A stretch of DNA of 64,000 nt from NCBI RefSeq assembly GCF_900199725.1, contig NZ_LT904904.1:511727-575726 (forward strand). Reading direction: 5' to 3'. Shown here in pieces: positions 58,108-64,000 of this stretch. The stretch comes from Cytobacillus massiliigabonensis (GTDB lineage Bacteria > Bacillota > Bacilli > Bacillales > Cytobacillaceae). Numbering within the stretch: the first letter of the stretch is position 1; each line of letters opens with the position of its first letter. The notes under the pieces are model-generated. The model was given only the letters and a program-made list of their open reading frames with translations, searched no databases and was not told the DNA's origin. Made by a program: the position numbers and the translations under genes.

Positions 58108-59550
58108 CTAATTCACCTTTTGCAGGGAGGTCCCTGTGTAGGACATTTTATATTTAGCACCGTTTTCAAGTTCAGCATAAATGGTCGTTCCATCGATTTT
58201 AAAGGAATGAATATTCCCTTTTAGAAGCAGCTTTTTCTGTGTTCCATCGTGGTACATGCTGTATAAGCCATTCGTATTGTAATAGAAATAACGGCTTCCA
58301 TCAGCCCGAATAGAAGTGAAATCCTTATACTCTGGGTCTTTGTAGCCTGTCGATGTGCGGTCGTTTTTTATGAGAACATCGAACAATTTAAACAGTTGAT
58401 TGTCGTAATATCTCCCTCGATATATACTAATTGTCACATTATTACTATCAGCCTTTTTTACATTGCCGACAAAACGGTCCATGATAATCTGATGCTGATT
58501 ATATTTGCTTAAGCTGTAGTCATTGAAGGGGTCTAACCGATAGTTAATTACTGGTTTTTCAGTTTCAGTACCTAATGCATCTGCTGAAATTTCGATTGAA
58601 AGATAGGAGCGGATTGGTTTAGGAAGTGAACCCCCTTTTAAAATGACCGGCATTTGTAAATAATTTTGGCTAGAGAGCTTAGCTGTTGAAGCATCCAATT
58701 CTACGGTTAGTGTGCTGCTATCTTTCATCCTATTTCTCAAATCATGTCTATACCAGTTAAACAGCTGGCCTTCATCTACAATAATGTCTTCTTCACCTGT
58801 TTTTTTATTCTGTGCGGTAACGCTAGTTTTATCTACTTTAATCTCCCAATCTCCTAAGTTAGGGAATTTATTTTCTGTATGATTCCCATTAATACTTCCC
58901 AGACCCGAAGCAATGCTTAAATCACTGTTTAAAGCCCGAGCAAGGAATACAGAAAACTGAGCACGAGTGGTAGCTTCACCTGGAACAAAGTAATGGACCA
59001 TTTGATCATATTGCAGTTTGCCTTTTCCCCAAGTGATGCCATTTTCCGAGATAGAATTTATGTCTAAATATGCCCAGTGCGTTTTCTCAATATCAATAAA
59101 CTTTTGAACATTCACTGGCTTATAGGCAAATGCTCTTCTGAGAATGGCTGCCATTTGTGCTCTTGTGATCGATTCATTCGGCCGGAAGTTTCCGTTTGAC
59201 CCGCGTATTAATCCTTCCTCAGCTACTGCAGCAATTGCTTTATAATAGTAAGCCCCTTTTTTAATATCCTTAAAGTTTGGATCGGGGCGACCTGCTAAAT
59301 TAAGGTCAAGCGCCTGGACAATTAAACCTGATGCTTGCTGTCTCGTTAACGTGTCATTGGGGCGAAACGTTCCATCTGAATAGCCGCTGATAATTCCTTC
59401 GTTTATTAAGTAACCAATTTCTTCCTCAGCCCAGAAGCGATGATCCTGAGGGATATCCTTAAACGGAAGGCGGTCAGCATGCGTATCCTTTGCCGGGGTT
59501 AATCCTGATATCATCAAGAATGCAGCAGCTCCAGCCAGCCACTTTTTCAT
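58108..59550 (-). CDS. SLH-domain surface protein with unknown C-terminal domain
   Basis: A 480-residue secreted protein. A signal peptide (WLAGAAAFLMISGLTPAKDTHA) is followed by three SLH domains within residues 30-215 (EGIISGYSDGTFRPNDTLTR, GLIRGSNGNFRPNESITRAQ, EATTRAQFSVFLARAL). The last 260 residues are beta-rich with GQLFNWYRHDLRN and, near the end, units like GSRYFYYNTNGLYSMYHDGT that resemble DUF5050/propeller-type repeats. GGAGC lies before the ATG. It is divergent from another SLH gene at 59893, 342 bases away. Function beyond wall attachment is unknown. Confidence 0.88.
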   Translation of the reverse strand: MKKWLAGAAAFLMISGLTPAKDTHADRLPFKDIPQDHRFWAEEEIGYLINEGIISGYSDGTFRPNDTLTRQQASGLIVQALDLNLAGRPDPNFKDIKKGAYYYKAIAAVAEEGLIRGSNGNFRPNESITRAQMAAILRRAFAYKPVNVQKFIDIEKTHWAYLDINSISENGITWGKGKLQYDQMVHYFVPGEATTRAQFSVFLARALNSDLSIASGLGSINGNHTENKFPNLGDWEIKVDKTSVTAQNKKTGEEDIIVDEGQLFNWYRHDLRNRMKDSSTLTVELDASTAKLSSQNYLQMPVILKGGSLPKPIRSYLSIEISADALGTETEKPVINYRLDPFNDYSLSKYNQHQIIMDRFVGNVKKADSNNVTISIYRGRYYDNQLFKLFDVLIKNDRTSTGYKDPEYKDFTSIRADGSRYFYYNTNGLYSMYHDGTQKKLLLKGNIHSFKIDGTTIYAELENGAKYKMSYTGTSLQKVN

Positions 59551-59892
59551 AGAATAACAGCTCCTTAATTAATTGTGTTTTTATGGCAACTATTAATTAC
59601 TATACTAACATTAAACGATGACTGTCATCATCTGAATATTACCAAAAATTTCTGGATATATGAAGGAGGCTTTTTCTAATCAAACGTTTGATTAATAGAT
59701 CGATAGCTCGTGATTCTTCTAACAATCTCGTACCTTTAAACTTTCCCTTAGCATTGTTAGCTCATATGAGAGAAAGGTCCCTAAATCAACGAATGGATTG
59801 GTTTTTTACTCCTTATTAATAGGTATTTAGTTCCTTTAAATCCATTTATTGTATGTATATACTCCTTATATAATGATTGAAGGGAGTTTATC
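59551..59892. other. Divergent promoter region of two SLH genes
   Basis: No gene is present. It contains the perfect palindrome AATCAAACGTTTGATT at 59678-59693 (core shared with 25661-25674) and a TATAAT at 59869-59874, which lies close to the rightward start codon and lacks a good -35 box. Both SLH promoters must lie here, and the palindrome could be an operator for one or both. Confidence 0.5.
59679..59692. promoter_or_regulatory. 14-bp perfect palindrome, second copy
   Basis: Same ATCAAACGTTTGAT palindrome as 25661-25674, here between two divergent SLH genes. Symmetric 14-base sites of this type are typical of dimeric repressors. The regulator is unknown. Confidence 0.4.
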
Positions 59893-60819
59893 ATGAAAAA
59901 AATTTCTGTTTTAGCTTTAGCATTTTTACTTATCGTTTCATTGATTTCCCCTGCAGCAAAGGTGGATGCAGCAGGCTTTAAGGATGTTAACAGCAAGTAT
60001 TGGGCAAAAGATGAGATTCATTATCTTGCAAACTTAAACATTATTAATGGGTATACAAATGGGAAATTCGGGGTTAACGACCCGGTCAAGCGCTCTCATG
60101 TAGCTGTTATTTTATATAGAGCTTTAGAATTAGATAGTGCTGATGTCCCGGATCCAGGGTTTAAGGATGTTCCAGTTACACATCCGGCTTATAAGGAAAT
60201 TGCCACATGTGTTGCATATGGACTATTTGACCAAGCAGAGTATTTTAAACCTGAAAAAAGTATGACTCGTGCACAAATGGCTAAAGTATTTGCTGATTCA
60301 TTTGAATTAGTACCAGCTATGGCTGTTCCATTTAAAGATGTTAAAAAATCTGATTGGTTTTATCAGCCTGTTCAGGCACTTGCTAATTATAATATTACAG
60401 TGGGAAGCGATGGTTACTTCAAGCCGAATAAACCATTAACACGTGCAGAGTTCTCTGTATTCCTTGCCCGAATCATGGAACCAACATTCAGACCGGGAGT
60501 AAACGCTGTTATAGAGAGCGCTTCATACAAGGCTAATGGAAATCTTGTAGCTAACTTAGTTATCTATAATAATACCAACCACTATATTACAGAGCTGAAT
60601 TCTAGATTCACTTTATATGCTGAATCAGAAGAAATCGCAAGCCATGCTTTTACAAAGGAAAATCCTTACCCATTGAAATTTAAGTCCTTTGGATTAGCGC
60701 CAAAAGGGGAAAAGTCAATAACTGTGGAATTCAAACCGAATGAAATTACTAAAAAGGTAGAATTAACAGAGGATACGATGCTTGAGGTTTTATTCTTGTA
60801 TGAGTATTACTATAAATAA
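59893..60819 (+). CDS. SLH-domain protein with SLAP-like C-terminal domain
   Basis: A 308-residue secreted protein. Residues 1-25 are a signal peptide (VLALAFLLIVSLISPAAKVDA). Three SLH domains fill about 26-200 (LNIINGYTNGKFGVNDPVKR, KSMTRAQMAKVF, KPLTRAEFSVFLARIM). Residues about 205-308 form a beta domain resembling SLAP domains of S-layer assembly proteins (VIYNNTNHYITELNSRFTLY, FGLAPKGEKSITVEF). GAAGGGAG lies before the ATG. It is likely wall-bound with an exposed interaction domain. A terminator follows at 60851-60894. Confidence 0.9.
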   Translation: MKKISVLALAFLLIVSLISPAAKVDAAGFKDVNSKYWAKDEIHYLANLNIINGYTNGKFGVNDPVKRSHVAVILYRALELDSADVPDPGFKDVPVTHPAYKEIATCVAYGLFDQAEYFKPEKSMTRAQMAKVFADSFELVPAMAVPFKDVKKSDWFYQPVQALANYNITVGSDGYFKPNKPLTRAEFSVFLARIMEPTFRPGVNAVIESASYKANGNLVANLVIYNNTNHYITELNSRFTLYAESEEIASHAFTKENPYPLKFKSFGLAPKGEKSITVEFKPNEITKKVELTEDTMLEVLFLYEYYYK

Positions 60820-60850
60820 AAGTGTAATTTGAAATTTAGCTAATATAAAA

Positions 60851-60894
60851 AGAGGGTCTACAGTTTCAATTAATACTGTTGGAACCCTCTTTTA
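60851..60894. terminator. Bidirectional intrinsic terminator
   Basis: AGAGGGT pairs with AACCCTCT around an inner ACAGT/ACTGT stem, with T-rich stretches on both strands. It separates the SLAP-type SLH gene from the convergent gene ending at 60950. Confidence 0.88.
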
Positions 60895-60949
60895 TTTAGA
60901 GAACGAGACACAGTTTTTGCTATAAAAAATAAACGTTTTAAGAATGAGT

Positions 60950-61750
60950 CTAACGCACCACTATATTTACAAAGTCAATAGTTGGCCCAGCGCTAGCCTT
61001 TTCTGCAACTACTTTTAAATTATGGACATTTGTCACATCGAGATCCACTTCTTTCGGCAATTCCCCACCATTTAATTCATAGGTAGCGAGCAGAATTCCA
61101 TCCCCGTAAATTTCCATGTTGGCATAGTATGCAGATTCATCTTCAAATCCTAGAATTCCTGTTAACTGGGTGTACTTCCCTTTTAAATTCAAGGAATAGC
61201 CCACTCCATCATAACCAAAATACATACTGTACCCTTTATTATACTTCTCTCCAGCTACCGTCATCTCCTCATTAATGTCTACTCCTCTATAAGATTTATA
61301 GGGACTCATTAAATCAGACAAATAACTTCCTTCTGGTTTTGTTCCGAAATAATACGTATTTTTCGATCTGTCGAAAGCTGTTTTCTCCCCTAATAGGGAT
61401 CCCACCATATCAATAGGCGCATACCTGACTCCGCGATAATCAAGTAATACCGGAACAGATTTGTTCCCACTTTGATAGTTGCCGCTTAAAATATTGCCTT
61501 GATAGCCAACATTTGATTTTACTGCTTTTGCAGCATTTGCTTTATATGTGTCGGCATCCTTTTTATATTTTGCAACCTCAGCTTTTAGCTTTTTAATTTC
61601 TTTATCCTTAGCAGTTAGTTTGTTTTTTAATGATTGAATTTCTTTTTGAAGAGATGATACAGATACTGCTGCCCCTACAGACGTATTAGAAACGAGTGTT
61701 CCTGCTAAAAAGGCAATAACAAACATTATTACTAAACTACTTCTTTTCAC
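60950..61750 (-). CDS. Secreted coiled-coil protein with NPCBM-like carbohydrate-binding domain
   Basis: A 266-residue protein when started at GTG 61750, seven bases after GGAGGG; upstream frame extension to 61864 lacks a site. A signal peptide (SLVIMFVIAFLAGTLVSNTSVGA) is followed by a coiled coil at about 30-75 (LQKEIQSLKNKLTAKDKEI). A copper-amine-oxidase-stalk-like segment comes next (VPVLLDYRGVRYAPIDMVGS) and an NPCBM-type beta domain (about 150-266: YNKGYSMYFGYDGVGYSLNL, LTGILGFEDESA, VVAEKASAGPTIDFVNI). Such proteins occur on Bacillus surfaces and may bind glycans. It is monocistronic. Confidence 0.85.
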   Translation of the reverse strand: MKRSSLVIMFVIAFLAGTLVSNTSVGAAVSVSSLQKEIQSLKNKLTAKDKEIKKLKAEVAKYKKDADTYKANAAKAVKSNVGYQGNILSGNYQSGNKSVPVLLDYRGVRYAPIDMVGSLLGEKTAFDRSKNTYYFGTKPEGSYLSDLMSPYKSYRGVDINEEMTVAGEKYNKGYSMYFGYDGVGYSLNLKGKYTQLTGILGFEDESAYYANMEIYGDGILLATYELNGGELPKEVDLDVTNVHNLKVVAEKASAGPTIDFVNIVVR

Positions 61751-62006
61751 ATATATTCCCTCCAGAATAGGATAAATTAGGTACATTGTCATAATATAGG
61801 GAGTTGTCTTTAGGAGCAATGTGTAAAATGTGGTTTTGATGGTATAAAATGTAAGTAAAATCATGGAAAGTACTAGATTTAAAGGGAATTAATACTATAT
61901 TCATGAAAATAATAGTTATAAATAATATATTTACCAAAGTACTTTTTTCTTATATAATAACTCCCGGATGAATCATCCGACCTATTAATAGTTTAATATT
62001 GATAAA

Positions 62007-62086
62007 GGCAAACTCGCTTGAAAGAGGAGGACGCAAAGCCATGAGTCTAAGGCACTAAATCATAGTGCTATGATCGTCAGGTTGCC
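62007..62086 (+). ncRNA. Second cyclic-di-GMP-I (GEMM-I) riboswitch aptamer
   Basis: GGCAA at 62007-62011 pairs with TTGCC at 62082-62086. A CTTGAAAGAG arm with GAAA loop is followed by the conserved GGACGCAAAGCC (62029-62040), GAGTCTAA, then a GCACTA/TAGTGC stem and ATCGTCAGGTTGCC. All invariant blocks of the GEMM-I class are present. A terminator follows within eight bases, and the membrane-protein gene starts at 62197, so this is a transcriptional switch. Confidence 0.92.
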
Positions 62087-62093
62087 ATAGTAG

Positions 62094-62127
62094 AAAGCCA
62101 TGGCCTATTTTGCTATGGCTTTTTTTG
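62094..62127 (+). terminator. Expression-platform terminator of the second riboswitch
   Basis: AAAGCCAT at 62094-62101 pairs with ATGGCTTT at 62115-62122, with an inner GGC/GCT partly paired, followed by a run of seven T. The closing-stem 3' strand of the aptamer (TTGCCATAG) lies only eight bases upstream and can compete for the same arm, giving a simple on/off device. Confidence 0.85.
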
Positions 62128-62196
62128 CCGAAAAAGAATTTGGATGATTCTGTAAAAGAAATTAAGAGAGCAAAAGCTTGAAAGGAAGGAAATCAG

Positions 62197-62604
62197 ATGG
62201 CTTATAAAAAGGAATGGAGGAAGATCCTTATATTAGCAGGAATTGGCGTCGTATTGGCAGTCATTTTCTGTATCTACGCGATCAAAAATTATTCAGGTTC
62301 CCATATAAGATTTGGCACGAATGATTATTTAATTTTATTGGCAATCGCTTGTTATCCAATTGGGATTGTATATGGCTGGAGAGAGATTCTAAATTTATAT
62401 AACCGGATAAGAAGCAGCGACCGAGAGCATTGGGCGAAAGGCAGAGCACATGGCTATACGGCTCTATCAATCACAATGCTGAATTTTGCCCTGGCATTTA
62501 TTGCTACAATTTGCCTTGGATGGATTATTGGATTATTGAATGCCTATAAAAGATTAAGGTATTTGAAGAAAAACGAAGCAGCTAATGGGGATTGGGAAAA
62601 TTAA
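62197..62604 (+). CDS. Small membrane protein under cyclic-di-GMP control
   Basis: A 135-residue protein with AAAGGAAGG before the ATG. Three membrane segments are visible: about 10-30 (ILILAGIGVVLAVIFCIYAI), 43-62 (YLILLAIACYPIGIVYGW) and 90-115 (ITMLNFALAFIATICLGWIIG), with charged loops including RIRSSDREHWAKGR. No family was recognised. It is the first gene after the second GEMM-I riboswitch and is followed 57 bases later by a NERD-domain gene, so both are probably switched together. Confidence 0.75.
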   Translation: MAYKKEWRKILILAGIGVVLAVIFCIYAIKNYSGSHIRFGTNDYLILLAIACYPIGIVYGWREILNLYNRIRSSDREHWAKGRAHGYTALSITMLNFALAFIATICLGWIIGLLNAYKRLRYLKKNEAANGDWEN

Positions 62605-62661
62605 TGAATTGGAACAGGCGAGTGCTCCCAAACCTTCAAATAATAATAAGGGAAGATACAT

Positions 62662-64000
62662 ATGAGCAGTAATGATGGTTGTCTCACTCCCCTTATTATT
62701 CTTGTCGCATTATATTTTACTTTTGAACTTTTTTCGATTTACTACAAAGTTATTATACCTATTATTTTATTGGCCGTTTTACTTTTCATTTGGAGAAAAC
62801 GGATAAAGAAAAAGGCACTTGTGGCACAGAAAATGCTTGAACGATGGCCGATGGACCATATCGATCATGTGGAACAAGCAATTTTTAAAGAACTTCAATT
62901 AGCACAGAAATATCAGCAGAAATTACTTGCAGATGCCTATTTTAATAGCGGAATACCGCAGAAATCAGCTGTTGTCTATCATGATCTTGAAGAAAGAATG
63001 GCTTACTTGAATCAATTGGAAGATGAATTTTTGATGGTATTTAACCGGACGGTCATCGCCCATTATTCATATTTAAAGTCTGCAGAAAATATGAAAGAGC
63101 TTGAAGAAGCTTTTGATCACTTATTTTATCGAGCTAGTGTGCAATTATTCGATGTCAATATCTATAATCGTGATGCAAGCGATGTAAGAGCCATTGAAGC
63201 ATTATTTACCCGCAATGAATTAGATTATGAATATATCAAAAACACGATTAATTGGATTGAGCCATATCATTCAGGCTTTCTTCCGGCTATCTTGAAAAAG
63301 ATTCGGGATGAACGATATATCATCGACAAGGGCTTGGAGGGTGAACAGAAATTATTTAATGAATTAGAGGTGTACCGCGATGTTTGGCACACTTTATATA
63401 ATGTGAGAATTGAAACAGAGGAGACCTCAGTAGAGTCAGATGCAATCATAATTTCTGAGAATGGTGTTTTTTCAATTGAGGCAAAGAATTTCAGCAGCTC
63501 TGGTAAATACATGATTCATGTTACGAAAGATGGACAGTGGCAAAAGGTTCTTCCAGATGGCAGTGTTGAGCCAATGAAGGATGTTGCGAGTCAAGTAAAT
63601 CGACATGTGGGCATTAAGCAGAGGTTTCTGAATGAGACACTAAAAAATTTTGGGGAGTATACATCTTATATTCATATTGACCCGATCGTTGTGATCGCAA
63701 ATGACACGGTTAGAATGAATAATGAAAGTGATCAAGTCATTTTGCGGGCGTCACAAGTTTATCAATATATTAAAATGAAGTCGCCGTCTCTAGAGCAAAA
63801 GCAAGTCGAAAAAATTAAATCAATATTCATAGAGCATATGCTTGAACCTAAGAAGTTTCCCCATGTTGATTATGGAAAGGAACTTGAGCGCTGGCTGAGG
63901 TTTTCACTCCCTCCATTCGTATATGCGGAAAAGATATCTCACGTCATTGCCGCATATAAGAAAGAGCTAGAAAGGCATAATGCTTATTCTAATTATATTC
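62662..64000 (+). CDS. NERD-domain protein with N-terminal membrane anchor, incomplete at window end
   Basis: The open frame from ATG 62662 (AAGGGA eight bases upstream) runs through the window end without stop, 446 codons seen. Residues about 8-42 are hydrophobic (LIILVALYFTFELF, VIIPIILLAVLLFIW) and anchor it in the membrane, followed by a helical region to about 220. The NERD (nuclease-related) domain starts near 228 (GLEGEQKLFNEL), with the PD-(D/E)XK-type core SDAIIISENGVFSIEAKNF (Asp, Glu, Lys) and IDPIVVIANDTVRM. NERD proteins are thought to act on nucleic acids, but their role is poorly known. Transcribed with the small membrane protein downstream of a cyclic-di-GMP riboswitch. Confidence 0.85.
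   Translation, partial: MSSNDGCLTPLIILVALYFTFELFSIYYKVIIPIILLAVLLFIWRKRIKKKALVAQKMLERWPMDHIDHVEQAIFKELQLAQKYQQKLLADAYFNSGIPQKSAVVYHDLEERMAYLNQLEDEFLMVFNRTVIAHYSYLKSAENMKELEEAFDHLFYRASVQLFDVNIYNRDASDVRAIEALFTRNELDYEYIKNTINWIEPYHSGFLPAILKKIRDERYIIDKGLEGEQKLFNELEVYRDVWHTLYNVRIETEETSVESDAIIISENGVFSIEAKNFSSSGKYMIHVTKDGQWQKVLPDGSVEPMKDVASQVNRHVGIKQRFLNETLKNFGEYTSYIHIDPIVVIANDTVRMNNESDQVILRASQVYQYIKMKSPSLEQKQVEKIKSIFIEHMLEPKKFPHVDYGKELERWLRFSLPPFVYAEKISHVIAAYKKELERHNAYSNYI

Overview
The window is an AT-rich chromosomal segment from a Gram-positive, endospore-former-type Firmicute, most likely a Bacillaceae member (Bacillus sensu lato). The basis is strong AGGAGG-type ribosome sites, frequent GTG/TTG starts, a comK homologue, several S-layer-homology (SLH) wall proteins, Bacillus-type chemoreceptors and intrinsic terminators throughout. 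No rRNA, tRNA or CRISPR array was seen. The species cannot be fixed from the sequence alone.

Region by region: (a) 1-12.2 kb is accessory DNA. It holds a frameshifted lipoprotein, a RHS/YD-repeat polymorphic toxin of about 2,016 codons broken by one in-frame amber codon, its small immunity gene, a stray 3' end of a surface-protein gene, decayed IS110 and IS3 elements, and a two-gene cassette of unknown function. (b) 12.2-15.4 kb is sparse, with a secreted lipoprotein and a short secreted peptide. (c) 15.6-19.8 kb (minus strand) is a compact five-gene operon that looks like a RiPP (ribosomally made, modified peptide) cluster. It encodes an E1/ThiF-like adenylating enzyme, a 26-residue peptide overlapping its 3' end, an arginase-fold enzyme, an isochorismatase-type hydrolase and a membrane HExxH (M50-like) protein; three of these carry a PqqD-like leader-binding domain. 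This is the best candidate for an undescribed system. (d) 20.5-25.4 kb has two chemoreceptors and a small membrane protein. (e) 25.7-28.4 kb (minus strand) carries comK, an Xre-type regulator, a small sigma factor and a winged-helix protein.

(f) 28.5-39.8 kb is a peptide/D-amino-acid scavenging locus. A DppA-type D-aminopeptidase is divergent from an operon of asparaginase, a GsiBCD-like ABC importer with two ATPases, a sigma-54-activator-like regulator without the GAFTGA loop, a DmpA-type aminopeptidase and a D-amino-acid aminotransferase. The logic is import of unusual or D-containing peptides, cleavage to amino acids and transamination. (g) 40.3-43.9 kb is a 1,204-residue TPR/TerD multidomain protein.

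(h) 44-64 kb is a cell-envelope region. It has two large paralogous SLH proteins separated by an IS3 remnant, an SLH 5'-nucleotidase, a PPC-repeat protein behind a cyclic-di-GMP-I riboswitch, two more SLH proteins, an NPCBM-type secreted protein, and a second cyclic-di-GMP-I riboswitch ahead of a membrane protein and a NERD-domain protein that runs off the end. Families of short palindromes (around 22.8 and 55.7 kb) decorate intergenic regions.
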